From contig JAGDVO010000015.1 of assembly GCA_023269715.1 (NCBI GenBank), forward strand, positions 73,410 through 118,568: a DNA stretch of 45,159 nt, read 5' to 3'. The position numbers and the translations under genes were made by a program. This document shows positions 1 to 9,196 of this stretch, in pieces. This DNA is from Thermosulfidibacter sp. Lineage in GTDB: Bacteria; Thermosulfidibacterota; Thermosulfidibacteria; Thermosulfidibacterales; Thermosulfidibacteraceae. Within the stretch, counting starts at the first letter, position 1; the number at the start of each line of letters is the position of its first letter. The notes under the pieces were generated by a model that searched no databases, was not told the origin of the DNA, and saw only the letters and a list, made by a program, of their open reading frames with translations.

Positions 1-15
1 GTGTATAAGAGACAG
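1..15 (+). other. Residual Nextera/Tn5 mosaic-end adapter at the window edge
   Basis: The first 15 bases, GTGTATAAGAGACAG, equal the 3' 15 bases of the 19-base Tn5 mosaic end used in transposase-based library kits. Translated on the minus strand they give a sequence that does not belong to the adjacent serA product. This is most likely an untrimmed adapter and not genomic DNA. The genome proper would start at base 16. Confidence 0.93.
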
Positions 16-939
16 ATTATACCGCGTTTAAAGTAATCGAACACCTGTTGCGATATTATCAAACCAACAATTTCCTGAGCTTCATATGTACTGGCACCTA
101 TATGGGGTGTTGCTATAACGTTAGGCAGCTTAACCAGGGAATAATCCTGTGGTGGCTCTTCTTCAAAGACGTCCAAAGCAGCACCGCCTAAATGGCCAGA
201 AACGAGCACCTCATAGAGATCCTTCTCTACAACTATCCCACCCCTCGCACAGTTAACTAGGAGAGCCCCTTTTTTCATTTTTAGTAGCTTCTCCTTATTG
301 AGAAGATGTTTCGTTTCTCTTGTTAATGGCGAGTGGATTGATATAAAATCGGACTCACTTAAAAGTTCGTCTAAAGAAACCAACCTAACACCCATTTGCT
401 TTGCGGCCTCTTCAGAAATGTAGGGGTCGTAAGCTATAACCTTCATCTGTAAACCCTGGGCTAACTTAGCCACATAGGACCCTATTCTACCTATTCCTAT
501 TATACCGAGGACCTTATCCCTTATTTCTACTCCCATAAAGCTCTTTTTGTCCCATTTACCCTGCTTCATAGAAGCATCCGCCTGAGGTATCTTTCTTGCA
601 AGTGCCAAGAGCATCGCTATCGCATGCTCAGCAGCAGCAATAGTATTCGCTCCGGGAGTGTTCATAACTATTATACCTCTTTCTGTAGCCGCTTCCACAT
701 CTATATTGTCAACTCCCGTACCAGCCCTTCCTATAAGTTTTAGTTTATGGCCAGCCTCTATCACTCTTCTTGTAACCTTTGTCGCCGAACGCACTATCAA
801 CGCATCATAATCGTCTATCATCCCGACCAACTCATCCTCTTTCAGTCCCGTCTTCACATGGACTTCAAAATCGGGATCAGATTTTAAAAGATTTATGGCA
901 TTATCCGAGATCTTATCTGATATAAGTATCTTAACCATC
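16..939 (-). CDS. serA: D-3-phosphoglycerate dehydrogenase, N-terminal part, cut by the edge and frameshifted
   Basis: SerA oxidises 3-phosphoglycerate to 3-phosphohydroxypyruvate, the first step of serine synthesis, in the cytosol. The start reads MVKILISDKISDN at 939, but an extra base near 899-903 (AATTGC on the coding strand) shifts the frame. From 899 to the edge the other frame is fully open and gives clear SerA sequence: an RAGTGVDNID segment, a GIIGIGRIG nucleotide-binding loop, an NCARGGIV stretch with the active-site Arg, and TPHIGAS with the catalytic His. About 308 residues are present. The C-terminal regulatory domains lie beyond the edge. The start is 2 bases after the stop of the upstream aminotransferase, so the two are co-transcribed. 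The frameshift may be a sequencing error near a contig end or a real lesion. Family call very sure, integrity uncertain. Confidence 0.9.
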
Positions 940-941
940 AC

Positions 942-2075
942 CTACCTCCATAGTATCTCCTGTGCTTTCTTAACAGCAGCACCAAGTTCAAACTTATATC
1001 CTAACTCCTTTAGTACTCCTTCAATAGCACCTATCACAGATAGCATATCAAATTTATTAACATAACCCATATGAGAGATCCTGAATATCTTACCTTTTAG
1101 CTGAGACTGTCCACCGGCAATTATGACTCCATAGTTTTCCCTAAGTATCTTGGGAATCTTCCCACCATCTATACCCTCAGGTACCTTAACAGCTGTTACA
1201 GCCTCACTTGGAACCTTTGAAAATAGCTCAAGACCAATGGCCTTCATAGCCTCCCTACTAGCCTCGGCAAGAATAGCATGTCTCTTAAAGACATTCTCCA
1301 AACCCTCATTCTTTATCATTCTAAGAGTTTCTCTTAAACCTATAATCAGAGAAACAGCTGGTGTATAGGCAGTTTGGTTCTTCTGCTGGTTTTTCAGCTC
1401 TTTGGCAAGATCAAAGTAATATTTAGGAGACTTGGACTTCTTAGTAGCCTCCCAAGCCCTATCACTAAGGGTTATAAAGGCGAGTCCAGGAGGTAACATA
1501 AAAGCCTTTTGAGAACCGCTCACAACAACATCAATGCCCCATTCTTCTGTTCTTACATCAAAAACACCTATAGCAGTTATACCATCTACGATACTCAATA
1601 TGCCTCTTTCCTTACACAACTCGGCAAGTTCTTTTGTAGGGTGTTTGACACCCGTTGACGTCTCACTAGCCTGCCACAAGAGTGCCTTAGCATCAGGGTG
1701 TTTATCTAAAACTTTTTTCACATCATCCACATCAACCGCACAACCCCACTCAACATCTATGGGGATAGTGACAATGCCATAACTTTCACATATTTCCGCC
1801 CATCTTTCCCCAAATTTACCTCCTCTCACGACTACAGCCTTGTCACCTGGCGAAAGGGTATTAACAACAGCAGCCTCCATAGCTCCTGTCCCACTAGAAG
1901 CTAGTACAATAACATCCTTGCTAGTCTGAAAAACGTACTTCAAACCCTCTCTTACCTCTTCGAATATAGCCTCAAAATCACTGGTCCTGTGATGAAGTAT
2001 AGGCATAGCCATAGCTAATGATGCCTCAGGTGGAACAGGAGTAGGTCCCGGTGCGAATAAGAACCACTTTTTCAT
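942..2075 (-). CDS. Class V PLP aminotransferase (serine/alanine-glyoxylate type), probable phosphoserine aminotransferase partner of SerA
   Basis: This is a cytosolic pyridoxal-phosphate enzyme of the serine-pyruvate/alanine-glyoxylate group of class V aminotransferases, 377 residues from the ATG at 2075. The start follows a strong AGGGGGG ribosome site. An ATG further upstream would add 15 unlikely residues. Visible signs: N-terminal APGPTPVPP, the cofactor loop ASSGTGAMEA near 59-68, SIVDGITAIG with the cofactor Asp near 164, and the Schiff-base Lys190 in SGSQKAFMLPPG. The gene ends 2 bases before serA. In lineages lacking a classical SerC, such SerA neighbours are taken to be the phosphoserine aminotransferase, so I infer that role. 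Glyoxylate or alanine transamination remains possible. Confidence 0.9.
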   Translation of the reverse strand: MKKWFLFAPGPTPVPPEASLAMAMPILHHRTSDFEAIFEEVREGLKYVFQTSKDVIVLASSGTGAMEAAVVNTLSPGDKAVVVRGGKFGERWAEICESYGIVTIPIDVEWGCAVDVDDVKKVLDKHPDAKALLWQASETSTGVKHPTKELAELCKERGILSIVDGITAIGVFDVRTEEWGIDVVVSGSQKAFMLPPGLAFITLSDRAWEATKKSKSPKYYFDLAKELKNQQKNQTAYTPAVSLIIGLRETLRMIKNEGLENVFKRHAILAEASREAMKAIGLELFSKVPSEAVTAVKVPEGIDGGKIPKILRENYGVIIAGGQSQLKGKIFRISHMGYVNKFDMLSVIGAIEGVLKELGYKFELGAAVKKAQEILWR

Positions 2076-2149
2076 TTCAACACCCCCCCTATTATTTTCT
2101 TGTAGGAAACACACCACCATTTACCATCCTTTATCATACCCAGACAATA

Positions 2150-2178
2150 TTTAAAAGTACCTGAAAATACATTATAAT
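2150..2178 (+). promoter_or_regulatory. Promoter of the P1 peptidase gene, predicted to give a leaderless mRNA
   Basis: TTTAAA (2150-2155), a 17-base spacer and a perfect TATAAT (2173-2178). The start codon at 2187 is only 8 bases past the -10 box, so transcription would start at or next to the ATG. No Shine-Dalgarno sequence is present. Confidence 0.6.
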
Positions 2179-2186
2179 TCACTAAT

Positions 2187-3143
2187 ATGAAGGTAAGAGT
2201 AAATGTCGAAAATGTACTTGTGGCAAACTATACAGACCTCCAGAACATAACAGGCGCAACTATACTTCTCTTTCCTGACGCAGCAAAGGGAGTCGCCATT
2301 ACCCTTGGTGGTGCCTCAAGCACCAGAAATTTTGACTCTCTAACGCTTACCAATAATAGCCACCCAATCTACGCCTTAACGGTAACAGGTGGAAGTGCCT
2401 TTGGGTTATCGGTAGCAGATGGAGTGGCAAGATACCTGCTTGAAATTGAAAAGGGAATAAGAATAGACGAATTAAAAATCCCAATAGTTCCCACCTGCGT
2501 GATCTTTGATCTTTTCATAGGTAATCCAAAAGCCCCAGATCCTGAAGGAGTTTATAGAGCTCTAAAATCAGCTGGCAGGGAAATAGAAGTGGGATCGGTA
2601 GGTGCTGGAACAGGAGCTGTAGTTGGTAAACTATTTGGAGTAAGAAGGGGAACAAAGAGTGGGATAGGATATTCAGAGGAAAGCATAAAGGGCACAACAA
2701 TAGGTGTACTTTCAGTAGTTAACGCCTTTGGGGACATAAAAGAAAATGGAGCAATTATAGCTGGTACACTAGATGAAGAAGGTAAATTCATAAACACATC
2801 TAGAGCCATCTCTATTGGAGTAGTTAGAAAAATAGAAGACATTGATATTCAAAATACAACTATAGTAATAGTAATGGTTGATGCCCAACTCACAAAAAGA
2901 GAAGCATATAGGATAGCCTTGATGACCTCTGCAGGAATGGCAGAAGTTATAGATCCCGTATGGACACCCTACGACGGTGACATAGTTATCGTACTTTCAA
3001 CTGGCAAAAGGAAGCTGGATACTGTAATAATAGGGACTATAGCAAGGAAACTCACATCAGAGTCTATTTTAATGGCCGTAAAGGAAGCTAGATCAGTAGA
3101 TGGGATTCCGTCGTTCAGGAATCTAAGTCAACAGGATACCTAA
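2187..3143 (+). CDS. P1 family (S58) peptidase, DmpA/Rv1333-like Ntn-hydrolase
   Basis: P1/S58 proteins are self-cleaving N-terminal-nucleophile hydrolases, usually aminopeptidases acting on small peptides. The 318 residues carry the family's TGGSAFGLSVADGVARYL stretch (67-84), a glycine-rich VGAGTGAVVGKLFG stretch (138-151), VVNAFGDI (178-184) and NTTIVIVMVDA (223-233). Thr224 or Thr225 is the expected self-cleavage site and nucleophile, by analogy with the mycobacterial homologue. No signal peptide is seen, so it is cytosolic. It stands alone on the plus strand between two minus-strand operons, and its last 29 bases overlap the 3' end of the DUF4911 gene. The substrate cannot be told from sequence. 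Confidence 0.9.
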   Translation: MKVRVNVENVLVANYTDLQNITGATILLFPDAAKGVAITLGGASSTRNFDSLTLTNNSHPIYALTVTGGSAFGLSVADGVARYLLEIEKGIRIDELKIPIVPTCVIFDLFIGNPKAPDPEGVYRALKSAGREIEVGSVGAGTGAVVGKLFGVRRGTKSGIGYSEESIKGTTIGVLSVVNAFGDIKENGAIIAGTLDEEGKFINTSRAISIGVVRKIEDIDIQNTTIVIVMVDAQLTKREAYRIALMTSAGMAEVIDPVWTPYDGDIVIVLSTGKRKLDTVIIGTIARKLTSESILMAVKEARSVDGIPSFRNLSQQDT

Positions 3144-3372
3144 ATCTTGAAAGTTCCTTAATCATAATCCCATATTCTTCTCTTATAGCTTTTATTATAT
3201 TACCAGAATCCTCTTCATAATCACTAGAAGTATAAAGCTCCATAATCCCTTCTTTTTTATCAATAACTCTTACAATGGCAACCTCTTCATACCCTTCTAT
3301 CAGAGCGTTTATTATGTTAACGTTTGATTTATCAACCAAATACCTAATTACAACTTCAAACTTCTTTTCCAT
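3115..3372 (-). CDS. Small DUF4911-like protein
   Basis: An 85-residue acidic protein resembling the DUF4911 family, whose function is unknown. It reads as an alternating beta/alpha fold: VVIRYLVDKSNV, then EEVAIVRVIDKKEG, then an alpha-rich acidic end. The ATG at 3372 follows a good GGAGG site that lies inside the end of folC. The 25-base overlap with folC suggests translational coupling. The 3' end overlaps the convergent peptidase gene. The domain name is a recollection from pattern, so it is moderately sure. That it is a real gene is likely. Confidence 0.7.
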   Translation of the reverse strand: MEKKFEVVIRYLVDKSNVNIINALIEGYEEVAIVRVIDKKEGIMELYTSSDYEEDSGNIIKAIREEYGIMIKELSRFRYPVDLDS

Positions 3373-4580
3373 TTCTCCAACCTCCTCTTAACCTCTCCAA
3401 CTATGTAGAAAGAGCCTGTAAAAACATAAGTCCCTTCATTTTTGATAAACGTCTCTAACTCATCTAGATCAACAACTTTACCGAATCTCCGAAGTTCTTC
3501 TTTCTTAAAACCCCTTACAGGGTTCTCTACCAGGAACAATCTTCCCGGATCGATTAGATCAATCACTTTCCACCAGTTTTTACCCCTAACAGGCGAAATA
3601 AACCATACCACATCACCAGACAACCTATCCACACAATCTTTGACCACCTTAAGAGCGTCAAAATTGTGAGCAACATCGAGTATAATTATAGAATCACTCA
3701 ATCTCACAACCTCAAATCTACCGGGTATTTCTGTATTAAGAAGGGCACCATATACGTCGATGTTTCCTATTTTACTCCCAACTATATTTTCAGCTAGATA
3801 AATTGAAAGAGAGGCATTATGCGCAAAAACAGGATTTAATTGCCTCAATTTAAAAAGTGACTCCTTTAGGTAAATCCCACTATAGGAAAATTCAATAGCT
3901 TCAATAGAAAAATTCCTGATGTCATACCCGAAATCTCTACTTACTCTTTTCAAGATCGCTTTTTTCCCTCTGGCAACGCCCTCTATCACCCCGTAAGCGC
4001 TACTCTCGATATCCCCAAGGACAACAAAGGTACCTTCTTTTATTATACCTGCCTTTTCCCAGGCTATCTCTTCAATGGTATCACCCAAAAAGTCCATATG
4101 ATCTAAAGCGATACTTGTTATCACTGCATATTCATTATTAAAGACATTTGTAGCATCCAATCTACCACCCATACCAACTTCAAGAAGGGCAAAATCAAAC
4201 TTACCCTGTTTTGCTATGTAAAAGGAAGTTACTGTGAATCTCTCAAAGGGGGTTAAAGAATCCCAAATTGAGTTCAACTTTTCCCTTACCTCTTCATAAT
4301 TTCTAGATATCTCTATCTCCTCTAGATTCACACCGTTAACTCTGATTCTATCCGAAACACTGAGTAGATGAGGTGAAAGATAGGTAAATAAACGGTATCC
4401 TGCCCTTAAAAGAAGGGATTCCAAATAAAGAATAGTTGAACCTTTACCATTCGTACCACCAACAATGATCGTCTTCTCAGCTATTCTATCTATAGAGAGC
4501 TTTTCGCAGGCTCTTATTACTCTATCTAAAGAGAGATTTACAGAGCTATCTATGTTACCAGTTAGAAATTTACCTTCCAC
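3348..4580 (-). CDS. folC: Folylpolyglutamate synthase / dihydrofolate synthase
   Basis: FolC adds L-glutamate to dihydropteroate and/or folates with ATP in the cytosol. The 410 residues are usual for the family. It shows the Mur-ligase P-loop GGTNGKGST (41-49), LLEVGMGGRLDATNVF with the metal/ATP Glu, and ALDHMDFLGDTIEEIAWEKAGI, all hallmark blocks. The start is a GTG at 4580, inside the last 19 bases of lptD. It is followed by the overlapping DUF4911 gene. Whether it is mono- or bifunctional cannot be decided from sequence. In these operons the gene travels with envelope genes without a clear functional link. Confidence 0.95.
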   Translation of the reverse strand: MEGKFLTGNIDSSVNLSLDRVIRACEKLSIDRIAEKTIIVGGTNGKGSTILYLESLLLRAGYRLFTYLSPHLLSVSDRIRVNGVNLEEIEISRNYEEVREKLNSIWDSLTPFERFTVTSFYIAKQGKFDFALLEVGMGGRLDATNVFNNEYAVITSIALDHMDFLGDTIEEIAWEKAGIIKEGTFVVLGDIESSAYGVIEGVARGKKAILKRVSRDFGYDIRNFSIEAIEFSYSGIYLKESLFKLRQLNPVFAHNASLSIYLAENIVGSKIGNIDVYGALLNTEIPGRFEVVRLSDSIIILDVAHNFDALKVVKDCVDRLSGDVVWFISPVRGKNWWKVIDLIDPGRLFLVENPVRGFKKEELRRFGKVVDLDELETFIKNEGTYVFTGSFYIVGEVKRRLEKWKRSLKL

Positions 4581-6697
4581 TTGTTTTTCACCATATTAAT
4601 CCAGTCTCTATTCGTCTCATCCACCACTCCCACGCCGCCTAGACCTTTGAATATAACGATAAAGTAAAGAGTTCTATCCTTTCTCCCACCAGTCAGAGTT
4701 GTATCAAGGATACGGTACCCTACCCTCATAGCCCAACAGTTCTTCGCATAACCAACATAGAAAACCTTTTCCGGCCAATAGTCGTTCTTTATATCTCTCC
4801 TTAAAGCGAAATTAGCTTCAAGGTTAGAAACACCAAAACCAAAGGTGTACTCCATATATCTTGAAAGAGCTATATTATCCTCATAGTAGTTAACTTTAAA
4901 GTTCCCCCTAGTGTCTCCCGATATATTACCGGAGTAACCAAAGGTAAGGGCCTTTGTTGTGATACCCTTACCGTACACATTGTAAAACAGCCTAGTATTA
5001 ATATAAAAATTCCTAGGATAAATATCAAAGATCACCCTTACATCCGAAAAATTCTTTGAATGAGATACTAAACTGTGCATCCTATAATCCTGCTCAAAAG
5101 CTACTCTTAAAACTTCCTTTACAACACCATCTCTAACGGCGAGAAATCTATTTGAAAGAGAATAGGTTACATAGTTCCTATCATTCAGTGTATCCCTTTC
5201 ATCAAAGATCACCACCCTGGTTCTATCGCCGTATCTAGGTATGTAAATATACTTAACCTCAGGAACCACAAAATGGTACAGTTCCCCCAGAACCGGTAAC
5301 TTATAAGGTTTCATAGCAATAGGACCTCTTACATAAACCCCAATATTACCGAGATCTCTTGAAATTGAACCCTGCGAAACTCTACCTTCTCCATCCCTGC
5401 TCCTACTCCAGTAGGTATAGGAATAGGAATAGGTCGGTAGAAACTTCAAGGTTTCTAAGAACGTAAAGGGCAGGTAAAGCTTGGGCTCTAACATGAGTCT
5501 TGTAAGAGTATAATCGAGATTTAAATTGTCGTTTTTGTTCTTATAGACAAGGAGTCCACCATAACCACCCACAAAGAGATTGTTTATAATCTTAGTGTTT
5601 ATAGGAAAGACATTAAAATCCATCTCAGGTTCCTTGTACAACTTCTGTGAAGAACCAGAAATATTATCAGACTGGTATCTCAATAGAACATTCAACGAAG
5701 TATAATCTGTCCTTTTCAAAAACTGTAGGTAGGAATCGCTATATATCTCAGAATACTCGCCAAAAGTATCAGCATAATAACGCCTGTAAGAGGTATTCTT
5801 AATACTTACACTTCCTTTTAACTCCGTATCTATTCCCACGTATTTATTGAACCCTCCCTTTAAAGCCCATCTAACATCACCATCTTTGTGCTGTATATAA
5901 TCACCCTTGATCTTAAGCTTCTCATCCTTCGAAAACACATTCCTGTACTCAAAAGCAGTTCCAAGAGAACCGCTTGAATAAGGTGTAAACCATAAAGTCA
6001 GATCACTGCTTCTATTTATGACGAAATAGACTGGAACTTTGATAAAGAACTTATCGTCCGTCTTATAACCAAAGGTTGGAACAAGCAAACCACTCTTTCT
6101 TTCAGATTTAGAAGGTACCTGCAAGTAGGGGCTATAAAGTACTGGAATTGACTTTATCCAACCACTTACCCCAAAAACCTTGGTATAACTTTCCGTTTTT
6201 ATAGCGATTCTACTACCCCTCAAATGCCAGTCAGGATTCTCATTGCACTCGCTTGTACAGGTAGTTAAAGTTCCGTTATCTATGTTATAGGTATCTTCAT
6301 CTACTTTAACCACCTTTGTCCCTTCAAAGTAGTAAAAAGGATCAAGATACCCCCTTGCCCTATAAGCCACGCCTTTTTTGGTATCCATATTAAACTCTAA
6401 CTTATCACATTTCATATAACCCCTAACATGCTTTCCCTTTTCATCTTCCGATATTTCCCATATGACAACGTTACCCGTTGCAACTACATCCTTGGTTTCC
6501 GTATTCATATGAACCTCATCAGCCCAAATCTTCGTATCATCATATATAATTTCAACGTCACCTCTTGCGATAACCAAGTTAACCTCTGGCATCCTTTCAA
6601 CATAATCAGCTTTAACGAGTATTTCTGCCTCTTTAGCAAATCCATAACCTGTAAAGAAAAGAAGGATCAAAAGGACAAGTAAAATCATCCACCTCAT
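4562..6697 (-). CDS. lptD: LPS-assembly outer-membrane protein LptD
   Basis: LptD is the outer-membrane beta-barrel that inserts LPS into the outer leaflet. From the ATG at 6697, which overlaps the pgpA stop as ATGA, it is 711 residues. Order: signal peptide (about 1-22, [15 protein letters not shown] core), an OstA/LptA-like jellyroll (about 25-170), a TTCTSECNENPDWHLRG segment, the SPYLQVPSKSERKSGLL-type segment that opens the barrel, then alternating aromatic beta strands to a C-terminal Phe, as in barrel proteins. Only two Cys are seen near the jellyroll end, so the disulfide layout of the E. coli protein is not kept. LptA, LptB and LptC lie at 13014-14769. A longer N-terminal reading exists but would bury the signal peptide. 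Confidence 0.9.
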   Translation of the reverse strand: MRWMILLVLLILLFFTGYGFAKEAEILVKADYVERMPEVNLVIARGDVEIIYDDTKIWADEVHMNTETKDVVATGNVVIWEISEDEKGKHVRGYMKCDKLEFNMDTKKGVAYRARGYLDPFYYFEGTKVVKVDEDTYNIDNGTLTTCTSECNENPDWHLRGSRIAIKTESYTKVFGVSGWIKSIPVLYSPYLQVPSKSERKSGLLVPTFGYKTDDKFFIKVPVYFVINRSSDLTLWFTPYSSGSLGTAFEYRNVFSKDEKLKIKGDYIQHKDGDVRWALKGGFNKYVGIDTELKGSVSIKNTSYRRYYADTFGEYSEIYSDSYLQFLKRTDYTSLNVLLRYQSDNISGSSQKLYKEPEMDFNVFPINTKIINNLFVGGYGGLLVYKNKNDNLNLDYTLTRLMLEPKLYLPFTFLETLKFLPTYSYSYTYWSRSRDGEGRVSQGSISRDLGNIGVYVRGPIAMKPYKLPVLGELYHFVVPEVKYIYIPRYGDRTRVVIFDERDTLNDRNYVTYSLSNRFLAVRDGVVKEVLRVAFEQDYRMHSLVSHSKNFSDVRVIFDIYPRNFYINTRLFYNVYGKGITTKALTFGYSGNISGDTRGNFKVNYYEDNIALSRYMEYTFGFGVSNLEANFALRRDIKNDYWPEKVFYVGYAKNCWAMRVGYRILDTTLTGGRKDRTLYFIVIFKGLGGVGVVDETNRDWINMVKNKWKVNF

Positions 6698-7131
6698 ACA
6701 AAAAACACCCTCATAATTATCCCCGTAATCAAACCAGCCCACAAATCGTCCACAACGACACCCCACCCCCCCTCAAACCTCTCCATCCTATCGACATAAA
6801 AGGGTTTGTATATATCCAAGAACCTAAATATCAGGAAAGCCTCAAGAATATGATAAAAACCTTTAGAAGAGGTGATAAGAAGAGCCAACCACATCCCCAA
6901 AATTTCATCTATAATTATCCTGTCACTGTCCTTCTCCAAAAATAGTTCATAGGACTCACCAGATAACCTTATGGCAAAGTAAGTTAAAACCAGAAATAGC
7001 AACCAACTATGAAAACCTCCTGGGAACAACAGATAAAAGATGATCCCCATTATAGAGCCTATAGTGCCAGGGGCAAAGGGAGAAAAACCAGCAAAGAAAC
7101 CGGTCAGAAACAAGATCTTAGCTATTCTCAT
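6694..7131 (-). CDS. pgpA: Phosphatidylglycerophosphatase A
   Basis: PgpA dephosphorylates phosphatidylglycerol phosphate in the inner membrane, finishing phosphatidylglycerol synthesis. The 145 residues contain the family blocks: [10 protein letters not shown] (17-26), [18 protein letters not shown] and the acidic [13 protein letters not shown] near the C-terminus, plus several hydrophobic membrane segments. The start at 7131 overlaps pdxJ by 14 bases and the stop overlaps the lptD start as ATGA, so all three are read from one mRNA with coupled translation. The call is secure. Confidence 0.95.
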   Translation of the reverse strand: MRIAKILFLTGFFAGFSPFAPGTIGSIMGIIFYLLFPGGFHSWLLFLVLTYFAIRLSGESYELFLEKDSDRIIIDEILGMWLALLITSSKGFYHILEAFLIFRFLDIYKPFYVDRMERFEGGWGVVVDDLWAGLITGIIMRVFFV

Positions 7132-7843
7132 CTATTATCTCCCTCATCTCTTTTACAGCTTCAAAGATACCTACATAAACAGCCCTTGCTATTATCGCAT
7201 GACCTATATTCACCTCTACAAGTCCAGGAGTTTTAAGAATTGGTACTATGTTCCTATAGTTTAAGTCATGACCAGCATGGACTTTTAAATCATTTCTTAC
7301 TGCAACTTCAGCGGTTTTATAAATCCTCTCTAGCTCCTTCATTTTACTATCTTCGTCAGCTTTTGCGTATATACCTGTATGGATCTCAATTGCATCAGCA
7401 CCTACCTCTTTAGCCGCTTCAACCTGTAAAATATCTGGATCGATAAATATACTCACCTCTATACCGCTTTCTTTCAGGATATCAACCGCCTCCTTTACTC
7501 TAACAAGATTTGAAATTATATCTAAACCGCCCTCAGTGGTAACTTCACCCGGTCTCTCAGGAACAAGAGTAACCTGGTCAGGCCTTATACTCGTGGCTAC
7601 ATTGATCATTTCCTCACTTACAGCCATCTCAAGGTTAAGACGGGTTTTAACAACCTTCCTTAACAATTCAAGGTCCCTCTCCTTTATATGTCTCCTATCT
7701 ATCCTAAGATGTACTGTGATACCATCTGCTCCAGCTATCTCAGCTATAAGGGCACAGGTAACAGGATCAGGCTCAACGGTTTTTCTCGCTTCTCTCAAGG
7801 TAGCAACGTGATCAACATTAACACCAAGACGAATCCTACCCAT
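7118..7843 (-). CDS. pdxJ: Pyridoxine 5'-phosphate synthase
   Basis: PdxJ condenses 1-deoxyxylulose 5-phosphate with 3-amino-2-oxopropyl phosphate to give pyridoxine phosphate (DXP-dependent vitamin B6 route). The start is the ATG at 7843, after GGGAGG that lies within the last codons of glmM, so the two overlap by 8 bases. This gives 241 residues, the usual length. Motifs: [14 protein letters not shown] near the N-terminus, [10 protein letters not shown] with the active-site His, LEMAVSEEM with the Glu, and KVHAGHDLN with the second His. The glmM-pdxJ order is common in Desulfobacterota and related bacteria. Confidence 0.96.
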   Translation of the reverse strand: MGRIRLGVNVDHVATLREARKTVEPDPVTCALIAEIAGADGITVHLRIDRRHIKERDLELLRKVVKTRLNLEMAVSEEMINVATSIRPDQVTLVPERPGEVTTEGGLDIISNLVRVKEAVDILKESGIEVSIFIDPDILQVEAAKEVGADAIEIHTGIYAKADEDSKMKELERIYKTAEVAVRNDLKVHAGHDLNYRNIVPILKTPGLVEVNIGHAIIARAVYVGIFEAVKEMREIIDENS

Positions 7844-9194
7844 CACAACCTCCCAAATATTTTTTGGCACCCTCTTCTAAAACATCAGCAATATCTTTTA
7901 CTTTAGTTTCATCCTCACCTTCAACAAGTATTCTGATCTTCGGTTCCGTACCTGAATACCTCACTAGTATCCTTCCATTATAAAACTTGATTTCATTTTC
8001 AAGTTTCCTCAATACTTGAAATAAAGGTGTACTTTCGATCGGAATCTTATCCTTAACAGGAACACTTCTCTCTTCCTTTGGGAACCTTAAAACCCACTTC
8101 TTCCTCAAATCACTCAAGGACATGTCCATATCGACCATAATTGTTAACAGCTTGAGAGCTGTAATTATACCATCACCAGTTGTGGTATGATCTAAAAGTA
8201 TAATGTGACCTGAAGGTTCACCTCCAATATTAGCCCCCACTTCCTTCATCCTTTCAAATACATACCTATCCCCAACATTTGCCCTTACAAGTTCTATTCC
8301 ATAGTTCCTAAGTGCGATCTCCAAACCCATACCGGCCATTATAGTTGAAACTACTCTATTCCCTTCGAGTAAGCCCTTTGACTTTAGATATATAGATATT
8401 ATAGTAACTATATCATCGCCATCCAATATAACACCCTTATCATCAACCGCTATGCATCTATCCCCATCGCCATCGAAAGAGAAAGCGACATCCGCTCCTA
8501 ATTCGATCAGTCTTGACCTTGCAAATTCCGGATAAGTAGAACCACATCCATCATTTATATTGTATCCATTAGGGTTGACCCCAAAGGGATAAACTGAACC
8601 ACCTAGTTCTTCAAAGACAATAGGTGCAACTTTATAGGTCGAACCATTAGCACAATCCAAAACTATTTTTACTTTTTCAAGTGATAGACTATAGGGAAAC
8701 GTACTTTTCAAATAGACTATGTATCTACCAATAGCATCCACAACCCTTCTTATTCTACCTATTCTTTCAGGATCTGGTTTAATGGTATTCTCTAATACTA
8801 TTCTCTCTATTTCTGCCTCCAGCGAATCCGTTAATTTCAAGCCATCCTCATTGAAGACCTTTATCCCATTATCGTAATAAGGGTTATGAGAAGCAGATAT
8901 CACTATCCCAGCATCAGCTTTCATATCTCGTGTTATAAAGCTTATAGCCGGAGTTGGCATAGGGCCGAGTAGATAAACATCAGTACCAACAGCACATAAA
9001 CCAGAGCTTATCGCGTATTCGAATACATAACCCGAAATCCTCGTATCTTTACCAACAACAACAATCCCTCTTTTCGAGTTCTTATTAGCAGAAAGAATAT
9101 AACCAACAGCCATACCTACTTTAAGAGCAACTTCAGGTGTCATAGGCCAAACATTGGCTCTCCCTCTTATGCCATCAGTCCCGAAAAGCCTCAT
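7836..9194 (-). CDS. glmM: Phosphoglucosamine mutase
   Basis: GlmM converts glucosamine 6-phosphate to glucosamine 1-phosphate for peptidoglycan and LPS precursors. The 452 residues carry GTDGIRG (5-11), the phosphoserine loop [13 protein letters not shown] with Ser102, the metal loop DGDGDRC (241-247), and the phosphate-binding [11 protein letters not shown] block near the C-terminus. The ATG at 9194 is 2 bases after the ybbR stop. RapZ, which regulates the preceding enzyme GlmS in E. coli, is encoded 1.2 kb away on the same strand in another operon. Confidence 0.97.
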   Translation of the reverse strand: MRLFGTDGIRGRANVWPMTPEVALKVGMAVGYILSANKNSKRGIVVVGKDTRISGYVFEYAISSGLCAVGTDVYLLGPMPTPAISFITRDMKADAGIVISASHNPYYDNGIKVFNEDGLKLTDSLEAEIERIVLENTIKPDPERIGRIRRVVDAIGRYIVYLKSTFPYSLSLEKVKIVLDCANGSTYKVAPIVFEELGGSVYPFGVNPNGYNINDGCGSTYPEFARSRLIELGADVAFSFDGDGDRCIAVDDKGVILDGDDIVTIISIYLKSKGLLEGNRVVSTIMAGMGLEIALRNYGIELVRANVGDRYVFERMKEVGANIGGEPSGHIILLDHTTTGDGIITALKLLTIMVDMDMSLSDLRKKWVLRFPKEERSVPVKDKIPIESTPLFQVLRKLENEIKFYNGRILVRYSGTEPKIRILVEGEDETKVKDIADVLEEGAKKYLGGCDG

Positions 9195-9196
9195 TC

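Noticed and set aside
2171-2176. Minus-strand TATAAT as the aminotransferase promoter
   Set aside because: The box is a by-product of the plus-strand palindrome, and no good -35 lies at the right distance on the minus strand.
2552-2842. Antisense reading frame across the peptidase gene
   Set aside because: It is a shadow of the real gene with low-complexity hydrophobic sequence and no ribosome site; the same applies to the other antisense frames in the window.
3104-3123. GATTCC/GGAATC hairpin at the peptidase/DUF4911 convergent ends
   Set aside because: Six-pair stem with an eight-base loop and no T run on either strand; it is within what coding sequence gives by chance.
6698-6766. Longer N-terminal reading of LptD
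   Set aside because: It would place 23 polar residues before the signal peptide and overlap pgpA more deeply; the ATGA junction start is better.
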